A DNA stretch of 64,000 nt from Nocardiopsis gilva YIM 90087. GTDB lineage: Bacteria > Actinomycetota > Actinomycetes > Streptosporangiales > Streptosporangiaceae. A program made the position numbers and the translations under genes. Positions 1-8,705 of the stretch are shown in pieces (the first letter of the stretch is position 1; each line of letters starts with the position of its first letter). Below the pieces are notes generated by a model that saw only the letters and a program-made list of their open reading frames with translations, had not been told where the DNA came from and made no database searches. The stretch spans positions 248,001 to 312,000 of the forward strand of contig NZ_CP022753.1 of assembly GCF_002263495.1 (NCBI RefSeq), written 5' to 3'.

Positions 1-1665
1 ACCCAGACTCGGGTGCTGATGCGCACCCTCCAGCGGCTGGGCGTCCCCACCCTGATCTTCGTCAACAAAGTCGACAGGATGGGCGCCAGCAGCGATGTTG
101 TCTCTGCCATCAGGCAGCGACTGACCTCACACGCCGTCGTGATGAGTGAAGTCCAATGGATCGGCACAGCTTCGGCTCAGGTGACCCCGCGGTCTTTCAG
201 CAGCGAAGATTTCCAGGCCGAATTGGCTGATGCCTTAGCGGAGGCGGACGACGCCTTTCTCGCCGCATACTTGGAAGGCCCACACCATCTCACCGCAGAG
301 CGGTATCGCGCTGAACTGACCGCCCACGTGTGCAGCGGACGGGTCTGCCCTATCTTCTTCGGATCGGCAGTGACCGGCGAGGGGGTGGCTGACGTGATCC
401 AGGCCATCGGACAGCTCCTGCCGACCAACGATGGGAGCGCAGATGGCCAGCTTTTCGGGACTGTTTTCAAGATTGGGCGGGGAGCGGTCGGCGAGAAGGT
501 CTCCTACGTGAGGCTGTGGTCGGGGTCGATGGGCCTCCGTGACCGGGTCACGTTCTACCGGCCTGGCCCCGGCGGTCAGGCCACAGAACACAGTGGAAAG
601 ATCACCGCGATGCACGTGTTCGGCCGTGGCGATCAGAAGGTGGAGACCCGATTGAGCGCCGGCGGTATCGCCAAGGTGTGGGGCCTGAAGGACGTGCTGA
701 TCGACGACCACATCGGCGCGAGCGCGAAGGGGTCTGATCAGCCCCACTTCGCGAGGCCGAGCCTGGAGAGCGAGGTACGCGCCAAACACCGCGATGACCA
801 GCCCCATCTATATGAGGCACTGCAGCAGCTGGCTGAGCAGGACCCGTTCATCAACGTCCGCCGGGTCGATGGCCAGCAGGCCATCACCGTCTCGCTCTAC
901 GGCGAGGTGCAGAAGGAGGTCATCAAAGCGACCCTGGCCGAGCAGTTCGGGGTCAGCGTCGAATTCGGTGACACCCAGACCGTCTACATCGAGAAGGTCA
1001 CCGGGGTCGGCGCCTCCGCCGAGGTCATTGACAAGCGGGGCCACAACGACTTCTACGCCACCGTCGGCTTCCAGGTCGAACCGGGCCCTCCGGGCTCAGG
1101 GGTGGTCTACCGCCTTGGCGTGGAACCCGGCTCGCTGCCCAGCGCCTTCCACACCGCCATCAGGGAGACCGTCCATCAGACGCTGCGCCAGGGCCGGTAC
1201 GGCTGGGAGGTGACCGACTGCGTGGTCACGCTCACCCAATCGGGGTTCGCCGGCCCGGTCAGCACGGCCTGGGACTTTCGGGCGCTGACGCCGCTAGTGC
1301 TGATGGATGCGGTGCACAAGGCCGGAACCCAGGCGTACGAGCCGGTCAATCACTTCGAGGTGGAGACGCCGGTCAACACGCTCAGCGCGGTGCTGATGCG
1401 GCTGGCCGAAACCGGCGCGATCCCCCAGGAGCCGGTCGTCGGCGGGGACGTCTGCTGGGTGGAGGGCACCATTCCGGCCAGCCGGGTACACGAAGTCGAA
1501 CGTCAGCTACCGGCGATCATGCAGAGTGAGGGCGTGTTTCTGTCCCAGTTCGAGGAGTACCGCCCCGTCACCGGGGTTGTTCCGACGCGGGCCAGGACCA
1601 ACGCGAATCCGCTGGACCGCAAGGAGTACATGGCCGCGCTCTCAATCCAGCGGTCGACCGGCTAG
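1..1665 (+). CDS. Tetracycline-resistance ribosomal protection protein (TetM/OtrA-like GTPase), 5' partial
   Basis: EF-G-like GTPase of the ribosomal-protection type, which removes tetracycline from the 30S subunit. The frame is open from base 1, so about the first 100 residues (P-loop and switch regions) lie outside the window; 554 residues are visible. The G4 motif NKVD is encoded at 64-75, followed by the domain II barrel, domain IV around the RGHNDFYATVGFQ segment and a C-terminal EF-G domain V ending in FLSQFEEYRP. The C-terminus (NPLDRKEY) looks like the natural end of OtrA-type proteins, so little is missing. The stop TAG lies in the CTAG target site of the adjoining IS, so the last residues may be altered. 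An EF-G paralogue without resistance function cannot be excluded. Confidence 0.85.
   Translation, partial: TQTRVLMRTLQRLGVPTLIFVNKVDRMGASSDVVSAIRQRLTSHAVVMSEVQWIGTASAQVTPRSFSSEDFQAELADALAEADDAFLAAYLEGPHHLTAERYRAELTAHVCSGRVCPIFFGSAVTGEGVADVIQAIGQLLPTNDGSADGQLFGTVFKIGRGAVGEKVSYVRLWSGSMGLRDRVTFYRPGPGGQATEHSGKITAMHVFGRGDQKVETRLSAGGIAKVWGLKDVLIDDHIGASAKGSDQPHFARPSLESEVRAKHRDDQPHLYEALQQLAEQDPFINVRRVDGQQAITVSLYGEVQKEVIKATLAEQFGVSVEFGDTQTVYIEKVTGVGASAEVIDKRGHNDFYATVGFQVEPGPPGSGVVYRLGVEPGSLPSAFHTAIRETVHQTLRQGRYGWEVTDCVVTLTQSGFAGPVSTAWDFRALTPLVLMDAVHKAGTQAYEPVNHFEVETPVNTLSAVLMRLAETGAIPQEPVVGGDVCWVEGTIPASRVHEVERQLPAIMQSEGVFLSQFEEYRPVTGVVPTRARTNANPLDRKEYMAALSIQRSTG
1662..1665. repeat. Left copy of 4-bp IS target duplication (CTAG)
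   Basis: CTAG flanks the insertion element here and at 2593-2596. Because CTAG is its own reverse complement, this copy supplies the TAG stop of the tet-like gene on the plus strand and the TAG stop of the transposase on the minus strand. Confidence 0.65.
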
Positions 1666-2565
1666 GCAGTGTTTTTCGAACGGGTGAGGTCGCGTAGCCA
1701 GATCCGTATCGAGGCGAGCTGGACGGTCCCGTCGTAGATCGCGGCGCGCTTGTCGTACCTGGTGGCCACGGCCCGGTTCTGCTTGAGCAGGTTGATCGCC
1801 CGTTCTACAGTGTTGCGGCCGCGGTAGGCACCCCGGTCGAAAGCCGGGGCCGACCGCCCGCCGATCCCTGCGCCTGCGATTGGCCCGCTGGTCGGCGGGC
1901 TGGGCAATGGTCGCCTTGATACCGCGCCTGCTCAGGTGGGAGCGGATCGCCGCTGAGGAGTAGGCCTTGTCCGCGAGCAGCCGGTCGGGCCTGGTCCGGG
2001 GCGCCCGACCGAGCGGGGCAGGTGCAGGGCGACCATCAGCGGCTCGAACATGGGCGCGTCACCGCGCTGGCCGGGGCTGGTCGCGGTCACCAGCGGCCGC
2101 CTGCGCTGGTCGGCGATCAGGTGGATCTTGGTGGTCAGCCCGCCCGGGAACGTCCCAGTGCTTCCGAGCCGTCCGCTTCGTCCCGTACCGCTTCCCCTTT
2201 TTCGCGGCTCCGGCGGCGTGGGAGTGGGCGCGCACGCTGGTGGAGTCGATGCCGACCACCAGGTCTTCTCCGGTGGCGGCGTCGATGCGCAGCCGGTCGG
2301 CGATCCTTTGCCAGGTGCCGTCCAGGCACCAGCGGCGGTGGCGCCCGGCCGCGGTCTCCCAGGGGCCGTAGCGTTCGGGCAGGTCACGCCAGGGGATCCC
2401 GGTGCGGGTTCGGAACAGCACGGCGTTGATGACGCGGCGGTGGTCGGCCCATTGGCCGCCTTTGGGCGGGTTGTCGGGCATGAGCGGGGCGAGCAGGGCC
2501 CACTCGGCATCGGTGAGTTCATGACGGCCGGACACGCTCACCAAGATTGCCAGCGCGAGCCCCAC
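1662..2565 (-). pseudogene. IS5-family DDE transposase, broken by frameshifts
   Basis: Transposase of the DUF4096/IS5 type. The N-terminal segment ELTDAEWALLAPLMP is in one frame, GGLTTKIHLIADQ follows in a second, the ADKAYSS region lies in a third, and RNTVERAINLLKQNR with the C-terminus returns to the second. The DDE residues are recognisable (GIDST, ADKAYSS, RNTVERAI). At least four frame breaks are needed; three are explained by one missing base in a C or G run and one (near 2145) by an extra G. It is therefore either a decayed transposase or sequence error in G/C runs. Confidence 0.75.
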
Positions 2566-2592
2566 TCCACCCGCCGATTCAAAAAACAGGCC
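1666..2592 (-). mobile_element. IS5-family insertion sequence (about 927 bp)
   Basis: One transposase region is bounded by imperfect terminal inverted repeats: the left end reads GGCAGTGTTTTTCGAAC (taking the last base of CTAG) and the right end, read inward, GGCCTGTTTTTTGAATC. CTAG direct repeats flank both ends. Size and arrangement fit the IS427-like part of the IS5 family. It sits immediately after the tet-like gene, transcribed toward it. Confidence 0.75.
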
Positions 2593-2596
2593 CTAG
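2593..2596. repeat. Right copy of 4-bp IS target duplication (CTAG)
   Basis: CTAG directly outside the right inverted repeat, matching the copy at 1662-1665. Confidence 0.6.
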
Positions 2597-2908
2597 GCCG
2601 GACGGTCACGGCAGCCGGCCTCGATCTTCCAGACGCTTGAGCCTCGTCCGCTTCACCGCCGTCCCATCCGGCCCGGTGCCCCGTCGAAGCTGTCGGCCGA
2701 TCTGCCAGCATCGCACCGGACCGTCGGCTTCGCTCACCGTGGCCGACCGGTCTGGTAGTCGTCCGGCAGCGTGGGCGAGACGGCCGCCGTTTTCGGTTTC
2801 GTTGGCGGGAACCGCAGTGAGAGTGCCGCCTTCAATCGGGCGTTGACCCGGGAGTAGGGTCTGCGGATCCACCGTGAGCACAGCCGAAGGGAGATCACGA
2901 CAGAGCCG
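2597..2908. other. Non-coding stretch right of the IS
   Basis: No ORF here has convincing coding character on either strand. It may be the original downstream flank of the tet-like gene separated by the IS. No terminator or repeat was recognised. Confidence 0.4.
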
Positions 2909-3424
2909 TTGGGGCCGCTGGAGCTGGTCGGGGATCGATGGGCCATCGGCGATCCTGACCGGAAAGAGGGGTCGTGCCGGGTTTTCACCGCCGACGGCAT
3001 GGAGCATCACAAGCTCGCGGCATCAGAGCCGCTTGCCGTCGTTCCGTGGCCCAGGTTCGTGGACGGCCCGAGAGTGAAAGCCACCGCACGAGCGTGGTCG
3101 GCCACCCGCGCCGCGGGCATACTGATCGATACTTTCGCAGATCGCAGGACGATCGCTGGCCCTCGCGCCTGCTCCGTTCACGTATACCTGCGCCATCCGT
3201 ACGAGGACGTGTTGGTGAACTGCACCCATCACAAACGCCGCTACCTGTTCCGCCACATCTCCCTCCTGGACGCGTTGCTCAAGAAGACGACCGAGGCGAA
3301 GGCGGCGCACCGTCTGGGGGACCCGGAGTGGCTGGGAGAGGCGGTCACCCGCGTAGCGGCGCTGCGTTCCTGGTTGCGCCCGGATCGATCTGTAGGTGAG
3401 GTCATCGCAGACCTCGGCACATGA
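2909..3424 (+). CDS. Hypothetical protein (171 aa)
   Basis: Not recognised. The ORF has plausible coding character, with a basic, histidine-rich central part (NCTHHKRRYLFRH) and a C-terminal helix (WLGEAVTRVAALRSWLRP). The start is uncertain: TTG at 2909 is used, with GGGAG about 15 nt upstream; the frame stays open upstream without a better start. It lies between the IS and a tRNA remnant in an accessory-looking stretch and might itself be a fragment. Confidence 0.45.
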   Translation: MGPLELVGDRWAIGDPDRKEGSCRVFTADGMEHHKLAASEPLAVVPWPRFVDGPRVKATARAWSATRAAGILIDTFADRRTIAGPRACSVHVYLRHPYEDVLVNCTHHKRRYLFRHISLLDALLKKTTEAKAAHRLGDPEWLGEAVTRVAALRSWLRPDRSVGEVIADLGT

Positions 3425-3530
3425 AGAAGTGCCGCAGGACCTTGATCGTGTTGAATGCGTGCGCACTGCGACGAGATGGAAGCCTTGATCGCTGTGATTT
3501 AGCTCGTCAGCGGCCTGAGCCACGCATCAT

Positions 3531-3585
3531 GAGCGATTCACTGCGCATCAGAAGGTTGGGGGGTTCGACTCCTCCCGAGCGCGCA
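3531..3585 (+). tRNA. 3'-half tRNA-Arg remnant (pseudo-tRNA / attachment-site-like)
   Basis: The segment matches the second half of an actinobacterial tRNA-Arg: D-stem end GAGC, a degenerate anticodon arm (loop CTGCGCA), variable loop AGGTTG, T-arm GGGGG-TTCGACT-CCTCC, then acceptor strand CGAGCGC plus GCA. The expected 5' acceptor strand GCGCTCG is absent upstream and the anticodon stem pairs poorly, so this is not a functional tRNA. Integrases often leave such 3' tRNA copies at element ends. The isoacceptor assignment rests on remembered tRNA-Arg sequences. Confidence 0.5.
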
Positions 3586-3589
3586 GGTA

Positions 3590-3618
3590 GAGGGCAGCTC
3601 TCCAGAAGAGCCGCCCTC
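3590..3618 (+). terminator. Rho-independent-type hairpin after tRNA remnant
   Basis: GAGGGC-A-GCTCT stem pairs with AGAGC-C-GCCCTC around a short loop and is followed by GTTTGTGT. It sits a few bases past the tRNA 3' end, as tRNA terminators do. Confidence 0.6.
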
Positions 3619-3650
3619 GTTTGTGTGCACATATGGTTCACACCAGCCGC

Positions 3651-3687
3651 GGGCCGTCGGCCGCGCCCTCGGCGCGGCCGACGGCCC
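3651..3687. terminator. Strong hairpin at the 3' side of the I36 gene
   Basis: 17-bp perfect stem (GGGCCGTCGGCCGCGCC and complement) with a 3-nt loop. It is placed to end transcription of the minus-strand gene at 3722-4108; on the plus strand it is followed by TTTCTC, so it may act in both directions. Confidence 0.65.
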
Positions 3688-3721
3688 TTTCTCCGTTAGC
3701 GCCGACCATGGCGCTGGGGCG

Positions 3722-4108
3722 TCACTGGCACGCGCCCACCTGGACAGACTCGATCCTGTCGTTGAAGTCCCACTGCGCGCTGTCGAGGTTGTAGATCTTG
3801 GCACGGGCCGGGATCTCCCGACGCTCGCCTGAGAAGTCCTTGTTGGAGAACACACACCAGGCGTGATCCGTGTTGTTGATGAGGGAGCTCGCCGTCCTGG
3901 AGACTCCGAACGGGCGGACGTCAACCTCGCTGTACTTGAAACCGGCGAAGACGCCGTCGTAGCCCGCATGCGAGTAGAGGCACAGGCGCTCGCCGGTGCA
4001 CTGCTGCGGGCTCGCGGTCGCAGCGGAGGCGGCGCCGGCCGGGAGGACGGCTACCGCGGCCGCGGCGAAGAGACCCGCTGCCAGCGCTTTTCCGAATCCA
4101 CGCTTCAT
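3722..4108 (-). CDS. Secreted peptidase inhibitor family I36 / beta-gamma-crystallin-like protein (128 aa)
   Basis: Small exported protein. After MKRGFGKAL comes a hydrophobic Sec signal ending in an ASAATA-type cleavage site. The mature domain has a crystallin-like Greek-key pattern: CLYSHAGYDGVFAGFKYSE, then CVFSNKDFSGERREI, and ends DRIESVQVGAC with paired cysteines. Members of I36 inhibit metalloproteases in Streptomyces; inhibition here is inferred. The start at 4108 is chosen for the signal peptide and the upstream AGGAAAGGA ribosome-binding site, although the frame stays open further upstream. Confidence 0.75.
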   Translation of the reverse strand: MKRGFGKALAAGLFAAAAVAVLPAGAASAATASPQQCTGERLCLYSHAGYDGVFAGFKYSEVDVRPFGVSRTASSLINNTDHAWCVFSNKDFSGERREIPARAKIYNLDSAQWDFNDRIESVQVGACQ

Positions 4109-4768
4109 GCTGTTGTCCTTTCCTAGGAAGTCCAGCCGTTCGTCGTTTAGTGAAGCAGCGACTATTACCGCCGATTCACATGCCATAGCATCCCGATTTT
4201 CGGATGCCGTGGCACACGCAGGCCAAGGCACACATAGCCACACCACGAAGCCACACCCCTGCCGGGTGCGAGTTCCCCCATTTTCAAGGGATTCCCGAAT
4301 GCCTTTGCAAGCGACGCACCGAGACTATCCTCGAAAACAACTGGGAGCAAGACAGAAAGAAAGGAGATTATTCAATAATCGAAACGGATAGATATTGACC
4401 GAGGAACCGCGAATAAAAAGCGAGGAGAAATAGCTGAAATGTCGACTGCCTCTCAGAACGCGAACGGCCCCGGACACACCCGAACGGGCGTGTCCGGGGC
4501 CGTCGGCGCGTAGTGACCGAGACGGGCGGTACTGCGCGCTCCCCTCCACCCTCAGTCCTTCGTAGAGAACGGCGTGAGCGGCCCGCCGAGGCGGGGCATC
4601 GAGAGGACCAGGCCGAGACCCGCATGGCCTACTGCGGACCGGTGCTCAGCCGACGGCGGGCCTGCCGGTCACCCACCAGCCGAGAACACTCCGATCCCTC
4701 GATTCCACCCAGGGGCGTTAGGCCGGGTTTCCCTGGGCTTCAGTACCTGGCGGTGTCAGGGGAAGGCA
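4109..4768. other. Intergenic region, partly A/T-rich
   Basis: No supported gene. The 4130-4440 part is unusually A/T-rich for this window and precedes the I36 gene, so it probably carries its promoter. A strong hairpin lies at 4464-4503. Confidence 0.45.
4464..4503. terminator. Hairpin terminator candidate
   Basis: ACGGCCCCGGACAC and its complement form a 14-bp stem, extended by CCCG/CGGG around a 2-nt loop after one mismatch. No gene ends immediately beside it; the nearest is the MFS gene ending at 4769. Confidence 0.5.
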
Positions 4769-6040
4769 TCAGGACCGTACTTCGGCCTGCTGCTTGGCAG
4801 GGGGCTGCGAGGCTGCGGCAGCGGCATCGGCGGCTACGCGGCTGCGGTGCCGACCGTCGGCCAAGCCGCACAGCAGGGCGAAGATCAGGGCGCCCGCGCC
4901 GAGCAGGGCGGCGATCCAGATGGGCGAGGTGTACCCGAGTCCGGCGCTGATGGTCATACCGCCGAGGAAGGGGCCAACGGCGTTGCCGATGTTGAAGGCG
5001 GAGATGTTGGCGGCAGAGGCCAGGTTCGGCGCGCCTTCGGCTGTGGCCATCACCTTGGCCTGCACGGGCGGAATGACCGCCGCCACCGCGGCGCCGAAGA
5101 CGATGAACATGGCCACGGCTGCGACCTTGCTGTGCACGGCGAGCAGCAGCAGGAGCGAGGAGGCGGTGACCGTGATGAGGACGCCGTACACCGCTGCCAT
5201 CAGCGCGCGGTCGGCGAGCCTGCCGGCGATGGGTGTACCGATGACCATGCCGACGCCGAACAGGACGAGCACGATCGGGACCGAGCTGTCGGAGAAGCCG
5301 GAGACGTCGGTGAGCATGGGAGCGATGTAGGTGACAACAGCGAGGGCGGGTGCCCAGCCAAGGGCTGTCGCGCCGTAGGCCAGCCACAGGCGGCCCCGTT
5401 TGAAGACCGCCAGCTCGCTCCGCAGGTGGGTGCCTTCCGCCACCGGCGAGAAGGGAACGAGCTTGAGAACACCGAGAAGGACGACCACACCGATGGCGCC
5501 GACGGCCCAGAAGGTGGAGCGCCAGCCCAGTGCCTGCCCCAGGGCCGTACCACCGGGAACCCCGACGACGTTGGCGATGCTCAGCCCCATGAACATGATG
5601 GCGACCGCCCTGGCCTTGCGGTCTTCGGATACGACATCGGCGGCGGCGACGGCGCCGATACCGACGTAGGCGCCGCCGACCAGCGCGGATAGGACCCGGC
5701 CCACCAGCAGCACGCCGTAGTCGGGTGCCAGGGCACTGATCAGGCTTGAAGCGACAAAGCCGACCATCAGCCACACCAGCATGGACTTGCGCGGCACTCG
5801 CGTCCCTAGTGCGGCCAGCAGCGGTGCGCCCACCACCATGCCCAGTGCGTACCCGGAGACCAGGGATCCGGCGGTCGGGATGGAGATACCGAAGTCAACG
5901 GAAATCTCGGGAAGGAGACCGGCGATGACGACTTCGGTGGTGCCGATGGCGAACGCGCCGAGTGCGAGGGCGAGCAGCGCCACGGGCATTCGGGCCCCGT
6001 TGCGGGAGCGCGTCGTCGACGTCGAATGAACATTGGACAT
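4769..6040 (-). CDS. MFS transporter, DHA1 drug-efflux type (423 aa)
   Basis: Twelve-helix proton-coupled exporter. The first helix (LLALALGAFAIGTTEVVIAGL) and the motif-A-like loop between helices 2 and 3 (LGTRVPRKSM) are typical of the AraJ/CmlA sugar- or drug-efflux group; a GxxxGxxxG-rich helix 5 (ANVVGVPGGTALGQALGW) is also visible. The start at 6040 (MSNVHST) is chosen because upstream residues do not resemble the family. A LysR gene sits 74 bp upstream on the same strand, so the pair may be co-transcribed. The substrate is unknown. Confidence 0.85.
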   Translation of the reverse strand: MSNVHSTSTTRSRNGARMPVALLALALGAFAIGTTEVVIAGLLPEISVDFGISIPTAGSLVSGYALGMVVGAPLLAALGTRVPRKSMLVWLMVGFVASSLISALAPDYGVLLVGRVLSALVGGAYVGIGAVAAADVVSEDRKARAVAIMFMGLSIANVVGVPGGTALGQALGWRSTFWAVGAIGVVVLLGVLKLVPFSPVAEGTHLRSELAVFKRGRLWLAYGATALGWAPALAVVTYIAPMLTDVSGFSDSSVPIVLVLFGVGMVIGTPIAGRLADRALMAAVYGVLITVTASSLLLLLAVHSKVAAVAMFIVFGAAVAAVIPPVQAKVMATAEGAPNLASAANISAFNIGNAVGPFLGGMTISAGLGYTSPIWIAALLGAGALIFALLCGLADGRHRSRVAADAAAAASQPPAKQQAEVRS

Positions 6041-6114
6041 AAAGCCACAGTCGGCGACCCGTTGAACTGGAACAACGCCGAAAAATGCAACGTTCGTCAA
6101 GCCAGGCTTACCGA

Positions 6115-7011
6115 TCAGGTTCGCTTCGCCGCGGCAGCGTCCATACATGCCTGAACGAACATGCGAACCCTGGCGTTCTCACCTGCCGATCGCCACACGA
6201 GCCCGTACTCCAGCGGTTCGGCGCCCTCCAACGGGACGTATGTGACGCCCCGCGGCGTGTAGCGCTGGGCGACATCGGCGCCCACCGGGGAGATGCCCTT
6301 GCCGGCACCGACGAGGGCGAGAGTCTCCTGCAGCGTGGCGGCCGATTCGCCGCGCTCGATCGGCTGGCCGCTGGGGGTGCGCAGGGGCGCGTTGTGCTCC
6401 TGCCAGTACATCGGTACTTCACCGATACAGGCGAATACCTTGTTGTGGGCCAGGTCTTCCAGGGAGACCGACGTCCGCTCCGCCAGCGGGTGCCGCGAAG
6501 GCACGGCAAGCATCCGCGGTACGGAGAAGACCACAGGTCCGCGCGTGAGGTCCTGCTCGTCGATGGGAAACTGGGTGACCAGTACGTCCACGTCCCCCGC
6601 GCGCAACGGACTGATGATGCCGTTGATCTGTGTCTCTTTGATCTGGGCGTCCGTGCCGGGGTGGCGTGCGGTGAACATGCTGATCGCATCCAGGACGAAC
6701 TCTCCTGCCGCGGCGCCGAGGAACCCGACGCGCAGGACTCCGTCGACGCCGCGCGCGGCGGCCTCCGCCCTGGCGATACCGTCCTTGATACGCCGGTAGC
6801 CGGGCTCGATGTCCTCGTACAGCTGCTGCCCCAGGGGCGTGATCCGGACCTTTCGGCTGGTCCGCTCGAACAAGGGGGCACCGATACCCCGCTCCAGCTT
6901 CTGGACGGTCTGGCTGACCCGGGCCCGGGAGATGAGGAGACGCTCAGCGGTACGTCCGAAGTGCAGTTCGTTGGCGAGCGTGAGGAAGACCTGGATCTCA
7001 AGCCGCTCCAC
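6115..7011 (-). CDS. LysR-family transcriptional regulator (298 aa)
   Basis: N-terminal winged HTH (FLTLANELHFGRTAERLLIS, VSQTVQKLERGIGAPLFERTSR) followed by a periplasmic-binding-like effector domain. The GTG start at 7011 follows GAGGGGA at good spacing; an in-frame ATG at 7068 lacks support. Unlike most LysR genes it is not divergent from its neighbour but precedes the MFS exporter in the same direction, suggesting autoregulation together with the transporter. Confidence 0.85.
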   Translation of the reverse strand: MERLEIQVFLTLANELHFGRTAERLLISRARVSQTVQKLERGIGAPLFERTSRKVRITPLGQQLYEDIEPGYRRIKDGIARAEAAARGVDGVLRVGFLGAAAGEFVLDAISMFTARHPGTDAQIKETQINGIISPLRAGDVDVLVTQFPIDEQDLTRGPVVFSVPRMLAVPSRHPLAERTSVSLEDLAHNKVFACIGEVPMYWQEHNAPLRTPSGQPIERGESAATLQETLALVGAGKGISPVGADVAQRYTPRGVTYVPLEGAEPLEYGLVWRSAGENARVRMFVQACMDAAAAKRT

Positions 7012-7178
7012 TGACGTTCCCCTCGTGACACTGCGCGTCGCGTCGGCGAATATACCGGCGCCGCCCATCCACCTCTCCGGGTCGGTGTTCTGGTGGTCGA
7101 GCGGTCCTTTATGCGGCCGGGTTAATGCCCTGGTCCCTCACCAACTCGGCACCGCCAGTCCGCACGCATACCCGGGGC

Positions 7179-7214
7179 GGGGGACGGCCGGATCCATGCG
7201 GCCGACCGTCCCCC
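7179..7214. terminator. Hairpin terminator after sulP
   Basis: GGGGGACGG pairs with CCGTCCCCC, with further CCG/CGG pairing inside. It lies 6 bp beyond the stop of the minus-strand SulP gene. Confidence 0.6.
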
Positions 7215-7220
7215 AGGGCG

Positions 7221-8705
7221 TCAGGCGGCGTCGGCCAGTAGGCCGCTGACGTTGTTGTGCAGGGCGGCACTGGAGGCGTTGAGGCCGGTGATCTCGGCGG
7301 TGACGCCGTTGCGGCGGAAGCGTTCCAGGGCCTGGTCCAGGGCGGCCACGGCCGAAGCGTCCCACACGTGGGCGCCGGAGAGGTCGATGGTGACCGTGTG
7401 GACGCCCGCTTCGCGGTAGTCGAAGTGGTGCAGGACATGGTCGCGGGAGCCGAAGAAGAGCTCGCCGTGGACGGAGTAGACGCGGGTGCCGCCCTCGGGG
7501 TCGAGGACGCTGGTCACCTCCGCGACCACGGCGGCGTGGCGGGCGAAGATGACCATCGAGGTGACGACGCCGATGCCCACGCCCAGCGCCAGGTTGTGCG
7601 TCGCCACGATGACCGCCGTGGTGACCACCATGACCAGCGTTTCGGTCCACGGCATCCTGCGCAGTGTGTAGGGGCGGACGCTGCGCCAGTCCATGGTCGT
7701 GGCGGCCACGAACACCATCACGGCCACCAGCGCTGCCATCGGAATCCCCGCCACCAGGCTGTCGAGCATGACCACGAGCACGATCAGGAACACCCCGGCC
7801 AGGAACGTCGACAGCCGGGTGCGCGCCCCCGACCGCACGTTCATCACGGTCGGCCCCACCGTGGCGCAGCCGGGCATGCCGCCGAGGAAGCCGGAGAGGA
7901 TGTTGGCCCAGCCCTGGCCGCGGGCCTCGCGGGCCTTGTCGGAGTGCGTCTCGGTGTAGTCGTCCACCAGCTTGGCGGTGATGAGCGACTCGATGAGGCC
8001 CACGAGCGCGAGCGTCATCGCCGTCGGCGCGATGACCCGCAGCGTCTCCCAGCTGAGGGGGACGTCGGGGAGGAACGGCACCGGGAGGCTGTCCGGCAGC
8101 TCGCCCATGTCACCGACCGTGGGCACGTCCAGCCCCACGATCCAGGCGAAAGCGCTGAGCACGATGATGGCCACCAGCGGTGCCGGGACCGCCGTGGTCA
8201 GCCGCGGCAGCAGCAGGATGATGGCGAGCCCGGCGGCGATCATCGCGTAGACCGTCCACCCGTCGCCCGCGAAGTGCGGGATCTGCGCCGTGAAGATCAT
8301 GATGGCCAGCGCGTTGACGAACCCGGTCATGACGCTCGCGGGTACAAACCGCATCAGCCGGGCGACCCCCAGCAGCCCCAGCACGACCTGGACCGCCCCG
8401 GCCAGGATGGTGGCCGCGAGCAGGTAGTCGACGCCGTACTCGCGCCCCAGCGGCGCGACGACCAGGGCCATGGCCGCGGTCGCCGACGAGATCATCGCCG
8501 GGCGCCCGCCGAGGAACGCCAGGGCGACGGCCATGGTGAAGGAGGCGTACAACCCGACGCTGGGGTCGACACCGGCGATGATCGAGAACGAGATCGCGTT
8601 CGGGATCAGGGCCAAGGCCACAACAAGCCCGGACAGGGCTTCGGCGCGCAGCACCGACAGGCTCGGAAGCGTGGTCCGCTGCCACGCCGTCCTCAGTGTG
8701 GTCAT
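7221..8705 (-). CDS. SulP-family inorganic anion transporter with STAS domain (494 aa)
   Basis: Membrane transporter for sulfate, bicarbonate or a related anion. The N-terminal part carries the SulP helices (SGLVVALALIPNAISFSIIAGVDP; GFVNALAIMIFTAQI; GGMPGCATVGPTVMNVRSGA), and about the last 110 residues form a cytoplasmic STAS domain (VTIDLSGAHVWDASAVAALD). ATG at 8705 is used; 19 extra in-frame codons upstream lack transporter character. It is transcribed alone, with no sulfate-assimilation gene or carbonic anhydrase beside it, so the anion cannot be assigned. Confidence 0.9.
   Translation of the reverse strand: MTTLRTAWQRTTLPSLSVLRAEALSGLVVALALIPNAISFSIIAGVDPSVGLYASFTMAVALAFLGGRPAMISSATAAMALVVAPLGREYGVDYLLAATILAGAVQVVLGLLGVARLMRFVPASVMTGFVNALAIMIFTAQIPHFAGDGWTVYAMIAAGLAIILLLPRLTTAVPAPLVAIIVLSAFAWIVGLDVPTVGDMGELPDSLPVPFLPDVPLSWETLRVIAPTAMTLALVGLIESLITAKLVDDYTETHSDKAREARGQGWANILSGFLGGMPGCATVGPTVMNVRSGARTRLSTFLAGVFLIVLVVMLDSLVAGIPMAALVAVMVFVAATTMDWRSVRPYTLRRMPWTETLVMVVTTAVIVATHNLALGVGIGVVTSMVIFARHAAVVAEVTSVLDPEGGTRVYSVHGELFFGSRDHVLHHFDYREAGVHTVTIDLSGAHVWDASAVAALDQALERFRRNGVTAEITGLNASSAALHNNVSGLLADAA

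Noticed and set aside
1662-2565. Programmed ribosomal frameshifting in the IS transposase
   Set aside because: IS elements with programmed shifts use one slippery site. Here at least four breaks occur at ordinary G/C runs, better explained by decay or sequence error.
3421-3699. 92-codon plus-strand ORF spanning the tRNA-Arg remnant
   Set aside because: It runs through the tRNA fragment and its terminator hairpin and has no protein-like composition.
4574-5692. Long plus-strand ORF rich in Gly/Asp/His antisense to the MFS exporter
   Set aside because: It mirrors the codon structure of the real minus-strand gene and has no domain character; such shadows are expected at this G/C content. Similar long antisense ORFs over sulP, pdhBC, asd and the S9 peptidase were discarded for the same reason.
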